Both the position numbers and the translations under genes were made by a program. DNA of 16,429 nt from Candidatus Omnitrophota bacterium (GTDB lineage: Bacteria > Omnitrophota > Gorgyraeia > 2-02-FULL-51-18 > JAGOUK01), in contig JAGOUK010000006.1 in assembly GCA_018061225.1 (NCBI GenBank), forward strand, positions 1 to 16,429, given 5' to 3'. A model generated the notes under the pieces. That model was given only the letters and a program-made list of their open reading frames with translations. It was not told the DNA's origin and ran no database searches. This document shows, in pieces, positions 8,237 to 15,830 of the stretch (the stretch's first letter is position 1; every line of letters starts with the position of its first letter).

Positions 8237-8682
8237 TGGAGTATCCTGTTGAGGGTTTCGCTGATGCGTTTGTTGTCCGCCTTGCCGGCGGTTTTTTCCT
8301 GCACAAGCTTCATAGCTTTGCCGAATTCTTTTTTGGAAGTGAGCGCGTTGCTCTTGAGGACATCGTCGATCACGGCCTGCAGTTCTGTCTCAGAGAGCAT
8401 CGCGGGAAGATAGGCGGAGAGGATTTGGACCTCGGCCTTTTCTTTGAGAGCAAGCTCGGGACGCCCGGCTTTTTCATATTCGGTGATGGCGTCCTGGCGC
8501 TGCTTGAGCTGCTTTTGGATGACCTGAAACACCGCCTCATCGGTCATCGGCTTGCCGGGGTTGGCGATTTCCAGGTTCTTGACGGCGGATTTGAGCATGC
8601 GGAGCGCATCTAACTTACCGGCATCTCTGGCCATCATAGCTGCCTTGATGTCGTCTTGAATTTTTTGAGCGAGTTGGGACAT
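8233..8682 (-). CDS. yqeY: GatB/YqeY domain protein
   Basis: The 149-residue helical protein matches stand-alone YqeY. MSQLAQKIQDDIKAAMMARDAGKLDALRMLKSAVKN is typical at the N-terminus, EIANPGKPMTDEAVFQVIQKQLKQRQDAI in the middle, and the family's AYLPAMLSETELQAVIDDV comes before a small C-terminal helical domain. The tail domain of the GatB amidotransferase subunit is related and binds tRNA. Stand-alone YqeY has no firmly assigned function, though a link to tRNA metabolism is usually assumed. It is the first gene after the promoter at 8749-8777. The ATG at 8682 lacks a clear ribosome site (upstream reads AAAAGAACTCCCATC). The stop overlaps mdh by 4 bp. Pairing with TCA genes probably reflects operon packing rather than a shared role. 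Confidence 0.93.
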   Translation of the reverse strand: MSQLAQKIQDDIKAAMMARDAGKLDALRMLKSAVKNLEIANPGKPMTDEAVFQVIQKQLKQRQDAITEYEKAGRPELALKEKAEVQILSAYLPAMLSETELQAVIDDVLKSNALTSKKEFGKAMKLVQEKTAGKADNKRISETLNRILQ

Positions 8683-8748
8683 GATGGGAGTTCTTTTGTG
8701 TTAGTCGGGAGTAGCGTGTTTACTGTCAAGATTTAACAAAACTTAATT

Positions 8749-8777
8749 ATTCTAACTTAGCATCATCCGACTGTCAA
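8749..8777 (-). promoter_or_regulatory. Near-consensus sigma70 promoter of the yqeY-mdh-sucCD-yajQ operon
   Basis: On the minus strand a perfect TTGACA (-35, plus-strand 8772-8777) is separated by exactly 17 nt from TAGAAT (-10, 8749-8754), which is five of six consensus bases. Transcription would begin near 8742, leaving an AT-rich leader of about 60 nt. The -35 box starts 6 nt after the stop codon of the M23 peptidase. A second TTGACAGT (8722-8729) repeats the -35 octamer 48 nt downstream, without a good -10 behind it. Confidence 0.8.
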
Positions 8778-8782
8778 TCGAT

Positions 8783-9313
8783 TCAGCGCGAGCCCGGATT
8801 GCTAGGCGCCGTCTCCAGTAAATTCATCGGATTCGCGGGATTCTCCTGACGGCGGATCTCAAAATGGAGATGCGGGAGTATGGCCGGGTGGTCAGCATTC
8901 CCCGTGTTGCCGATAGTCCCGATGACCTGACGCCGCCAGACCCATTGGCCGGGCCGGACGAGCATCTCGGTGAGATGGGCGTATCGGCTGTTCATCCCAT
9001 CCGGGTGATCGAGGCGGATGTAGTTGCCATATCCGCCTTGAACACCCGCGAATGTCACACGGCCGCTTTTGGCGGCGTAGACCGGGGCCCCATATTCGGA
9101 CCTCAGGTCAATCCCGTTATGCGTGCGGCGGTTTGATCGCGAAGCCGCAAAATGACCCTCGCCCATGGAATCATTTCGGATGAGGTATTCACCTTTGAGA
9201 CCGGCGGGCATTGCGTACGAACGCTCCATATAATCAAAATACCGGGGTACGGCGTTAAAGACGCAAAGTACAAGAAGTCCTGATACCAGGGTCAGGAATG
9301 ACCATAGCTTCAT
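8783..9313 (-). CDS. Membrane-anchored M23 (LytM/NlpD-type) metallopeptidase
   Basis: This 176-residue protein has one N-terminal hydrophobic segment (about residues 4-22) that acts as a signal anchor, then a compact M23 domain. The zinc ligands are H65 and D69 in THNGIDL and H150 in HLHFEI, with H113 (RYAHL) and H148 completing the active site. All are present, so it should be an active endopeptidase cutting peptidoglycan cross-links outside the membrane rather than a degenerate activator. It has no LysM, coiled coil or SH3 part, so it is unusually short. The start is ATG with GGAG 8 nt upstream. It follows the hydrolase gene by 31 nt and is probably the last gene of the lipid operon. The yqeY promoter begins just after its stop. 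Confidence 0.93.
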   Translation of the reverse strand: MKLWSFLTLVSGLLVLCVFNAVPRYFDYMERSYAMPAGLKGEYLIRNDSMGEGHFAASRSNRRTHNGIDLRSEYGAPVYAAKSGRVTFAGVQGGYGNYIRLDHPDGMNSRYAHLTEMLVRPGQWVWRRQVIGTIGNTGNADHPAILPHLHFEIRRQENPANPMNLLETAPSNPGSR

Positions 9314-9344
9314 CGGGCAAACTCCAAATTTAAATCGAGTGGAA

Positions 9345-10259
9345 CTAAAGGTCGGAAACGCTCAAATATGAATCCAAATAAGATACCACATCTTCATAAA
9401 CGGCGAGGCGCGAGGATTCGTTGAGGATTTCGTGGAAGAGACCCGGATAAAGCTTGAAAGATTTGGCCTTGTGCGGGATGGCCTCAAAAAAACTCCTGGA
9501 GGCCGACGCGCTGACGACGCGGTCGTCCCCCGCCTGAAAAATAGCCGTTGGGACATCAATGCGGCGGGCCATGCCGAGATACCCGTTCATGGCTTGGTTC
9601 ATTTGGAAAAAAAGCCGCGCGCTCATGAAGTGGACGATGCGCGGATCGGCGCGGTGTTGACGGGCGAGATCGGGATCATGAGTGAGAAGCTCTGAAATGG
9701 CCTTGGTGGCGAACAGCTGACGCGGCCGAAGGCGAGAGCAGACCGCGCCAATCGCGCGGAGGTGCGGCGGCACCGGAAAACTCAAGGCAACGCAGGGCGA
9801 GGTCAGCGTGAGCGACGCGAGCCAGGTCGGGTGGAGATCGGCGGCAGCGCTCGCGCAAGCGAGAGCTCCCATGCTATGCCCGAGCAGGTGCAGGCTTTTG
9901 GGACCCGCCAGCTGTGCGATGTGGGCGGCTACGATGTTGATGTCCGACGCGTAATCCGAAAAATGGTTCACATGCGCGCGGGCTCCGCCGCTTTGACCGA
10001 ATCCCCTCAGGTCCAAGGCGGCCGCGTGATAACCACGGCTGTTGAGGAATGCGGCAAAGTGACGGTAGCGCTCGGCGTATTCTCCGGCGCCGTGAATTAT
10101 AAGAACCGTGTTCGGTGAATGCGGCACCGTCGGCGGCGGGTCGGCGTGGGCGGGGCAGAACGGCCAAAACCAATAGTGCAGCGGAGTCCCGTCAAAAGAA
10201 AGAAGGTAATGCTCATCAGGGCGGCGCGCGGCCGCGTCAGGCGCGTTTAGACGCGGCAT
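9345..10259 (-). CDS. Alpha/beta hydrolase, monoacylglycerol-lipase-like
   Basis: The 304-residue protein has the serine hydrolase fold of the lysophospholipase / monoacylglycerol lipase group. It shows an oxyanion region LIIHGAGEYAERYRHFA, LDLRGFGQSGG, the nucleophile elbow GHSMGAL (S129), the acid D246 in AGDDRVV and the base H276 in LFHEILNE. No signal peptide is seen, so it is probably cytoplasmic and may release fatty acids from monoacylglycerols or other esters. The open frame continues upstream to 10511, but that extension is Arg/Pro/Ser-rich antiframe sequence of the acyl-CoA ligase. I chose the ATG at 10257-10259, which has GGAG 7 nt upstream and overlaps the ligase stop by 23 bp. 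It sits directly after the ligase that would activate the released fatty acid, supporting a lipid-use role. Other ester substrates remain possible. Confidence 0.9.
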   Translation of the reverse strand: MPRLNAPDAAARRPDEHYLLSFDGTPLHYWFWPFCPAHADPPPTVPHSPNTVLIIHGAGEYAERYRHFAAFLNSRGYHAAALDLRGFGQSGGARAHVNHFSDYASDINIVAAHIAQLAGPKSLHLLGHSMGALACASAAADLHPTWLASLTLTSPCVALSFPVPPHLRAIGAVCSRLRPRQLFATKAISELLTHDPDLARQHRADPRIVHFMSARLFFQMNQAMNGYLGMARRIDVPTAIFQAGDDRVVSASASRSFFEAIPHKAKSFKLYPGLFHEILNESSRLAVYEDVVSYLDSYLSVSDL

Positions 10260-12051
10260 AAAAGGGCTCCAGCAGCGGGGCGTATTTGGAGCAGATGATC
10301 TTGCGTCGGACCTTGAGCGTGGGTGTGATCTCCCCTTCTTCAACGGAGAAATCCCGGTCCAAAAGCGCGAAGTATTTGATCTGTTCATACGGCGCCAGGC
10401 GGCAGCGGACTTCCTGGACCTGAGATTCAAAGGCGTCGCGTACCCAGGGTTGTTCGATGAGGGTCTTGTGATCCGAGAAAACGGCGCCCTTCTCCACGGC
10501 CGCGCGCTCAAGCTCAGGAAAATTTGGGACTACAAGCGCAGTCAAGAAGTGATGACCTTCTCCGTAAAGGACGCATCGCTCGATCAGCGGAGCGGTTTCG
10601 TATTCTTTTTCGACGGAGGCGGTGGCGACCTTTTTACCCCCCGACAAAACGAGGAGCTCCTTGATGCGGCCCGTAATCTTAAGGAATCCATCCGCGTCGA
10701 TATCCCCCAAGTCCCCGGTGCGGAACCAGCCATCTTGAATTGCTTCTGCCGTTTCTTCGGGCTTGTGATAATACCCCTTCATAACGCTGGGTCCTTTGAC
10801 GAGGATCTCGCCGGCGTCGGATATCTTGACTTCGATATTGTCCACGGGCAGTCCGACGGTGCCGAATTTGTAATGGTTGACCCGGTTGAGGCTGATCACG
10901 GGCGAAGTCTCGGTGAGGCCGTATCCCTCGAGGATGAGAATGCCAAGCCCCGCGAAGAATTGCGCCTGCTCCTGCGCCAGCGGCGCTCCGCCGGAAACGC
11001 AAAAACGGATTCTGCCGCCGAGCGAATTACGAATCTTGGCATAAGCGAGGTGTTCTCCAAAAGCATAGGCCAATCGGAGCCAATGGCTTAAGCGGCCGTC
11101 CGGGCGCGAGCGACGCGCCGCCGCCTGGCGTCCCACGCGCATCACCCAAGCGGCCAACGCTTTTCGGAAGGGCGAGGCCCGCAGCATTTTTTCGTAGATC
11201 TTTGCGTGAACTTTTTCGTAGAAGCGCGGCACCGCCATAAGGAAAGTCGGCTTGGCTTTGAGCGCGTCCTCCGCGACGGTGTTGATGCTGCGTGCGTACA
11301 CGATGCGGGCCCGGGCCATGCACATCAGGTAATAACCGCACATGCGCTCGAAGACATGGCAGAGCGGAAGAAAGGACAGGTGCGTATCCTCGCCCGTGAG
11401 CGGCAGGGAGCGGAGCACTGTTTCCATGTTTGCCAAAAAATTACCATGAGTTAGAACCACGCCTTTTGGAAAACCGGTGGTGCCCGAGGTGTAGATCAGC
11501 GTCGCGGTGTCTTGGCGCCGGATTTGTTTGAGCAGATCCTCCGCGTCGACCGCGGACAGCGGCGTCTGCGGGGCAAAGTCCGACATTCGCACAATCGTTT
11601 GACGAGCTTGGGGGTTGGTGATTTGGTAATCACCCTGAATCAGGACAATTCCCCAGAGCTCGGGGCATTCGTGCAGGACGGGATCCAGTTTGGCGAGGAG
11701 CTCGGGATTTTCGACCACGAGAATGCGCGCGGACGCGTCACACAAAATATAGCGGATTTCGGCGGACGCGAGCGTGACATACACCGGAACGGTGACACCG
11801 CCCAGCAGCAGCGTGCCGATATCCGAAGCGACCCACTCGGGGCGGTTCGAGCTCCAGAGCGCGACTTTCATCCCCCGCTGAAGACCGAGAGATTTGAGTC
11901 CGCCGGCCACAGAAAGGACTTGAGACCAGACCTGCTTCCAGTCGAGGGATTTGAGTGCCTCCCCTTCAAAAGATGAGAGGGCTGAACGATCGGGCGCCTC
12001 GCGGGCATTGTCCGCGAAGATCTGGACCAGATGATCCGGGGTGGATGACAT
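10237..12051 (-). CDS. Long-chain acyl-CoA synthetase (AMP-forming)
   Basis: The 604-residue enzyme activates fatty acids with ATP and CoA through an acyl-adenylate. The P-loop is LIYTSGTTGFPKGVVLTHG (185-203), the adenine-binding core EGYGLTETSP (375-384) and the hinge segment WFRTGDLGDIDADGFLKITGR (442-462, in part) leads to IKELLVLSGGKKVA. The C-terminal lysine that helps adenylation is K580 in TPTLKVRRK. SGGKKVA in place of a shorter SGGENI and a length near 600 place it in the long-chain branch related to eukaryotic-type and FadD15-like ligases rather than E. coli FadD. The start is ATG with AGGAGG just 4 nt upstream. It begins 16 nt after the stop of the hydratase/dehydrogenase. No membrane segment is evident, so it is cytosolic or peripheral. 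Chain-length preference cannot be read. Confidence 0.94.
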   Translation of the reverse strand: MSSTPDHLVQIFADNAREAPDRSALSSFEGEALKSLDWKQVWSQVLSVAGGLKSLGLQRGMKVALWSSNRPEWVASDIGTLLLGGVTVPVYVTLASAEIRYILCDASARILVVENPELLAKLDPVLHECPELWGIVLIQGDYQITNPQARQTIVRMSDFAPQTPLSAVDAEDLLKQIRRQDTATLIYTSGTTGFPKGVVLTHGNFLANMETVLRSLPLTGEDTHLSFLPLCHVFERMCGYYLMCMARARIVYARSINTVAEDALKAKPTFLMAVPRFYEKVHAKIYEKMLRASPFRKALAAWVMRVGRQAAARRSRPDGRLSHWLRLAYAFGEHLAYAKIRNSLGGRIRFCVSGGAPLAQEQAQFFAGLGILILEGYGLTETSPVISLNRVNHYKFGTVGLPVDNIEVKISDAGEILVKGPSVMKGYYHKPEETAEAIQDGWFRTGDLGDIDADGFLKITGRIKELLVLSGGKKVATASVEKEYETAPLIERCVLYGEGHHFLTALVVPNFPELERAAVEKGAVFSDHKTLIEQPWVRDAFESQVQEVRCRLAPYEQIKYFALLDRDFSVEEGEITPTLKVRRKIICSKYAPLLEPFYAASKRA

Positions 12052-12067
12052 CGAGCCTCCTAACCCT

Positions 12068-14194
12068 TTATGAGGCGTGGAAGTTCTGGTTCTTTTTGGC
12101 CAGATCCATCAGAAGATTTGCCGGGCGGAAACGTTCCGGATCCACTTCCTTCTGCAGGCGCTCCAGCGTCTTGACGATCTCTCCGGTGCCGATCGAATCG
12201 GCCCAGCGGAGAAGGCCGCCGCGGAACGGCGGGAATCCCGTACCCATCATCATGCCGAGGTCCACGTCGGACGGTTCGCGGCAAACACCTTCCTGGAGAC
12301 AGTAGGCGGCCTCATTGATCATGATGTAGAGACAACGCTCAATCAGCGCGGCATCCGACAACGGCTTTCCTGTAGCCGGGATGAATTTGGACAAATCTGG
12401 ATTGATCACGCGGCGGCCGTCCTTACCTTGCACGTAAAAGCCTTTGCCGCTTTTTTTGCCGAGAAGTTTGGCGTCGGCGAGTCGATGGCTGAGCTGCGCG
12501 GCCTTCATGCGGGCGCCGAAGGCGGTCTCGAGAATTTTGCCGACCTTGTAGGCGACATCCAGGCCGATCTCATCCAGCAGGATAAAAGCGCCCATAGGCA
12601 TGCCAAATTTGAGCAGCGCCCTATCCATGTGCTCAACCGCGTAACCTTCCTCAGCCAGATACCCCGCCTCGTTGAGATAAGGCATGAGCAGGCGGTTCAC
12701 CAAAAAGCCCGGCGCGTCTTTGACGACAATCGGTGTTTTGCGAAAACGCCGCGACAGCGCCACGATCGTGGCGATGGCCGCGTCGCTGGTTTTTTCGCCG
12801 CGAATAATTTCAACGAGCGGCATTTTATCCACGGGATTGAAAAAATGCATACCCACCACGCGGCTCGGATCCTGGACGGCGGAGGCCATCTCGGTCACGG
12901 AGAGCGATGAGGTGTTGGAAGCGAGAATAGCATCGGGGCGGGTCGCCTTGTCGAGTTCGGCGAAGACTTTTTTCTTCACGTCCATGTTCTCAACCACGGC
13001 TTCGATGACGACGTCGCAGGTTTTGAAGCCCGAGTAGTCCAGTGTCGGTGTGATCATCCCCTGCAGCGTCGCGGCTTCCGCCTTGTTGTACCGGCGTCGC
13101 TCCACTGCCTTTTGGTAAACAGCCGCTGAGGACTTGAGGCCGAGCTTAAGCGCGTCGAAGCTCACGTCCTTGAGGCGGACCGGAAGCCCGGAAGAGCTGA
13201 CAAGTTGCGCAATACCGCCGCCCATGACGCCGGCGCCGAGCACCGCGCATTTGTTGACCGTCAGCGGCTGCGAGGGAGACCAGGATTCCTTTTTATACCG
13301 CTCAGTGAGACCAAAGACTTGAATCATCGTGCGGTGTTGACCCAGGAGGACGAGGCGGCCGAATTCAACCGCCTCTCGGTCCATGGCCGCCGAACGAGCG
13401 GCGCCGTAATTGGCGACGACGACTTCGATGGCTTTGATAGGCGCCGGGTATTTGCCCTTGGTGATCTTGAGCGTCATCTTCGCGGCCGTCTTGGCAATCG
13501 TGGACTTGCCGAAGGGCGTGCCTTCCATGATCTTTGTTTTGAGATCCGCCGCTTGGGCAAAGGGACGGGATTTGGTGAATTTGGTTTTTTCCAAATGTTC
13601 GATCGCGGATTGGCGCAGGATGGCCGACGGGTAGAGACCGTCGACGAGTTTGCCGCGATACGCCGCCTTGGAATCCATAACTTTACCCTGAATGATGAAG
13701 CCTAAGCCTTTCTGAAGCCCGGCGACGCGAGGAAGGCGCCAGGTGCCGCCAAAGCCGGGTATGATGCCGAGATTCACTTCGGGCAGACCGATTTTGACGG
13801 ACGGGTCAAAAGAAGCAAACCGCCACGTGCACGCGAGCGAAAATTCCAATCCTCCGCCGAGGCAGGCGCCGTCGATCAGCGCCACGGTCGGAAACGGCAG
13901 GTCTTCGATCATGTCCATCATCACTTGTCCCGAGCGGGCCTTGGCCTCGCCGTCCTTGGCGGTAGAGATGTCCTTGATCTCGTTGATATCGGCCCCGGCG
14001 ATAAAAATCCCGGGTTTGGCGCTTTCGATGAGCAGCGCTTTGAGATCCTTCGTTTTTTGAAGTTCCTGAACGATGGCAAACAATTCATCGCGCAGCGCGG
14101 TGGTCATGACATTGGCTTTTTTGCCTTCAACGTCAAACGTGAGAATGCCGATCGACGGATTCGAGTCCAGTCTGGTGAGTTTGATATTGGCCAT
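12068..14194 (-). CDS. fadJ: Bifunctional enoyl-CoA hydratase / 3-hydroxyacyl-CoA dehydrogenase
   Basis: This 708-residue multienzyme subunit performs two steps of beta-oxidation. Residues about 1-190 are the crotonase domain, with the oxyanion segment IAGADINEI (65-73) and the catalytic glutamates E117 (LGGGLEFSLA) and E139 (GLPEVNLGIIPGFGGTWRLP). The dehydrogenase starts at VLGAGVMGGGIA (318-329, NAD-binding). Its catalytic part includes SNTSSLSV (426-433), H450 in GMHFFNPVDKMPLVE with E462, and DAPGFLVNR. Two C-terminal helical domains follow. Length is close to E. coli FadJ (about 714) and FadB (about 729); the fadJ symbol is chosen because the partner thiolase is FadI-like. The start is ATG with AAGGGGGG about 5 nt upstream, 10 nt after the thiolase stop. 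The two genes encode the expected trifunctional complex. Confidence 0.95.
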   Translation of the reverse strand: MANIKLTRLDSNPSIGILTFDVEGKKANVMTTALRDELFAIVQELQKTKDLKALLIESAKPGIFIAGADINEIKDISTAKDGEAKARSGQVMMDMIEDLPFPTVALIDGACLGGGLEFSLACTWRFASFDPSVKIGLPEVNLGIIPGFGGTWRLPRVAGLQKGLGFIIQGKVMDSKAAYRGKLVDGLYPSAILRQSAIEHLEKTKFTKSRPFAQAADLKTKIMEGTPFGKSTIAKTAAKMTLKITKGKYPAPIKAIEVVVANYGAARSAAMDREAVEFGRLVLLGQHRTMIQVFGLTERYKKESWSPSQPLTVNKCAVLGAGVMGGGIAQLVSSSGLPVRLKDVSFDALKLGLKSSAAVYQKAVERRRYNKAEAATLQGMITPTLDYSGFKTCDVVIEAVVENMDVKKKVFAELDKATRPDAILASNTSSLSVTEMASAVQDPSRVVGMHFFNPVDKMPLVEIIRGEKTSDAAIATIVALSRRFRKTPIVVKDAPGFLVNRLLMPYLNEAGYLAEEGYAVEHMDRALLKFGMPMGAFILLDEIGLDVAYKVGKILETAFGARMKAAQLSHRLADAKLLGKKSGKGFYVQGKDGRRVINPDLSKFIPATGKPLSDAALIERCLYIMINEAAYCLQEGVCREPSDVDLGMMMGTGFPPFRGGLLRWADSIGTGEIVKTLERLQKEVDPERFRPANLLMDLAKKNQNFHAS

Positions 14195-14204
14195 AAATCC
14201 CCCC

Positions 14205-15485
14205 TTATTCCCTTTCCAATACGATGGCCGCGCCTTGCCCGCCGCCGATGCAGAGAGAAGCGACGCCCAGGTTTTGTCCGCGGCGCGCGAGTTCTTTGAG
14301 AGCGGTCAGGATGAGGCGTGTGCCGGTGACGCCGACCGGATGGCCGAGCGCGATGCCGCCGCCGTTTACGTTAAGGATATCGCGGCGAAGCGTTCCGTAG
14401 GCGCCGGCGAGGCCGAGTTCTTTTTTGCAGAAAGCATCGCTGGCCAGCGCGCGTTCGCAGGCAATGACCTGGGCGGCGAAGGCCTCGTTGATTTCGAAGA
14501 GCTCAATGTCTTTAAGTGTGAGTCCGGCTTTTTTGAGGGCGGACGGGATGGCGAATGCGGGCCCGAGACCCATGCGGCGCGGATCCAGGCCTTCGTAGGA
14601 ATAACTTCTGATATAGCCCAGCGGCTTGTAGCCGAGCGCCTTGGCCTGCTCCTCCTTCATGACGAGGACCGCGGCCGCGCCGTCGGTGATCTGACTCGAA
14701 TTGCCCGCGGTGACGGTGCCGGTACCGCGTTCGAAGTAGGGTTTGAGTTTGCTCAGGTCTTCCATGCTTTGCTTCTCACGGATGCCGTTGTCGAATTCGG
14801 CAGTGGTTTTGTAGTCGGGGCCGACCTGAACGGGAACAATTTCTTCGGCGAGCTTGGCCCGTGCTGCCGCGGCCTTTTGGTGACTGGCGAGAGAAAATTC
14901 GTCCTGATCGCGGCGCGAGATGCCGAATTCTTTGGCGAGCACTTCGGCGGTCTGACCCATGTTGAGGCCGCAGACGGGGTCGGTCAGCGCTTCCTGGAGT
15001 CCGATCGTGGGCTTAATAAGGTCGCCCTTGATCTTCCAGAGGGCGGCAATGCGTTGTAGGGGCGTGGCCTTGCCGAGACTCATGAAGACTTCCTGCGCGC
15101 GCTTGGTGTAGGTGAAAGGGACGCTCGACATGGATTCAGCGCCGCCAGCGAGCACGACGTCATCCGCGCCGGAGACAATTTTTTCGTAGGCGGTGGTAAC
15201 AGCCTCGATACCGGAAGCGCAGTTGCGAGACACCGTCATGGCGCGCTTGGACTGCGGCACGCCGGCCAGAAGTGAAATCACGCGGCCGATATTGGCAGAA
15301 TCGGAGGTGGTGGCGACAGAACCGACAACGACTTCGTCAATCAAGTTGGGGTTGATCTCGGTGCGCTGAACGACTTCGCTGAAGGCGATGCGGCCCAGTT
15401 CTTTGGAACTCAAGTAATTGAATGTCGTAAAGGCCTTGATGAACGGTGTGCGAACTCCGTCCACGATGGCGATGCGAGATTTCAT
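14205..15485 (-). CDS. fadI: Acetyl-CoA C-acyltransferase (3-ketoacyl-CoA thiolase)
   Basis: This enzyme cleaves 3-ketoacyl-CoA with CoA to acetyl-CoA and a shortened acyl-CoA. From the chosen start it has 426 residues. The nucleophile is C89 in SRNCASGIEAV, the general base H382 in ALGHPVG and the second cysteine C412 in SLCIGGGQGAA; NEAFAAQ is also present. A family-typical insertion (LASDAFCKKELGLAGAYG) before the NVNGGGIALGHP motif and the length resemble FadI and the mitochondrial trifunctional beta subunit more than FadA (about 387). An upstream GTG at 15527 would add 14 residues without a ribosome site. The ATG at 15483-15485 has AAGGGG 5 nt upstream and gives the classic MKSRIAIVDGVRTPF start. 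It is the first gene of the operon, behind the promoter at 15546-15573. Confidence 0.95.
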   Translation of the reverse strand: MKSRIAIVDGVRTPFIKAFTTFNYLSSKELGRIAFSEVVQRTEINPNLIDEVVVGSVATTSDSANIGRVISLLAGVPQSKRAMTVSRNCASGIEAVTTAYEKIVSGADDVVLAGGAESMSSVPFTYTKRAQEVFMSLGKATPLQRIAALWKIKGDLIKPTIGLQEALTDPVCGLNMGQTAEVLAKEFGISRRDQDEFSLASHQKAAAARAKLAEEIVPVQVGPDYKTTAEFDNGIREKQSMEDLSKLKPYFERGTGTVTAGNSSQITDGAAAVLVMKEEQAKALGYKPLGYIRSYSYEGLDPRRMGLGPAFAIPSALKKAGLTLKDIELFEINEAFAAQVIACERALASDAFCKKELGLAGAYGTLRRDILNVNGGGIALGHPVGVTGTRLILTALKELARRGQNLGVASLCIGGGQGAAIVLERE

Positions 15486-15545
15486 GATATCCCCTTCTGT
15501 TCCTTTTATACGTAACCCGATTATCACTACTAATTCTTACTAAAC

Positions 15546-15573
15546 AGTATAATGATTATTTAATATTAATCAA
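15546..15573 (-). promoter_or_regulatory. Putative sigma70 promoter of the beta-oxidation operon
   Basis: On the minus strand TTGATT (plus-strand 15568-15573, four of six consensus bases) and TATACT (15546-15551, five of six) are separated by 16 nt in an AT-rich stretch. Initiation would fall near 15539, leaving a leader of about 54 nt to the thiolase start. It is the best match in the region, and the surrounding GC-rich genome makes the AT-richness meaningful. Confidence 0.6.
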
Positions 15574-15587
15574 CTACTAACATTAAA
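15559..15587. repeat. Inverted repeat overlapping the -35 box, possible operator
   Basis: TTTAATATTA (15559-15568) and TAACATTAAA (15578-15587) form 10-nt arms with one mismatch around a 9-nt centre. The repeat covers the -35 element of the thiolase promoter. The size and symmetry suit a dimeric repressor site. It is too AT-poor in length and lacks a T-run to be a terminator. AT-rich DNA makes chance dyads more likely, so confidence is limited. Confidence 0.45.
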
Positions 15588-15603
15588 TTGCTTCATCCCG
15601 GTT

Positions 15604-15713
15604 GTCCCGGCGTATGGCTGCGGCGACTTCGGCGAAATTGTGGCGCAGACTCCATGTCATATATTCGCTTGGTTTGGCCGAACGCCTACGTCGCCGCAGC
15701 CATACGCCGGGAC
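15604..15713. repeat. 110-bp palindromic element with 24-bp perfect arms
   Basis: The arms 15604-15627 and 15690-15713 are exact reverse complements over 24 bases (GC-rich, beginning GTCCCGGCGTATGG). They enclose 62 nt. The stem continues with TTCGGC (15628-15633) pairing GCCGAA (15677-15682), skipping a 7-nt bulge at 15683-15689, and leaves a 43-nt inner loop. No T-run follows on either strand, so it is not an intrinsic terminator. The sequence CTTCAT occurs at 15591-15596 and 15713-15718. It encodes no protein. It may be a REP/MITE-type dispersed repeat or a structured RNA. Confidence 0.85.
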
Positions 15714-15830
15714 TTCATGTGAAGGCGATTTGGGTGGAGTAGCTGATTGATAGGGCGGAGAGAAGGAGACGGAAAGAGCGCGCGGCATCGGACCGCGGCT
15801 TATGTGGGCGAATATCTTTAGCAGACTGCG

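Larger units (their letters stand above)
15486..15830. other. Intergenic region between the DUF4404-like gene and the thiolase
   Basis: This 345-base stretch has no credible gene on either strand. Its left third (15486-15590) is AT-rich and carries the thiolase promoter and an inverted repeat. The middle (15604-15713) is a GC-rich palindromic element. The right part (15714-15830) is purine-rich on the plus strand and shows only short GC stems. I see no clear terminator for the gene ending at 15831. Confidence 0.8.

Noticed and set aside
10260..10511. N-terminal extension of 84 residues on the alpha/beta hydrolase
   Set aside because: Arg/Pro/Ser-rich composition is that of an alternate frame of the acyl-CoA ligase; the ATG at 10259 has its own GGAG site.
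14073..15059. 328-codon plus-strand open frame
   Set aside because: Lies wholly antisense to the thiolase and fadJ; no recognisable domain. The same applies to plus-strand frames at 12077-12910, 10450-11091 and 7046-7729.
15486..15527. GTG start adding 14 residues to the thiolase
   Set aside because: No ribosome site, and the family N-terminus begins at the ATG at 15485.
15604..15713. Integron attC site
   Set aside because: The ends lack the RYYYAAC and GTTRRRY core sites, the pairing is perfect rather than with extrahelical bases, and there is no integrase or cassette array.
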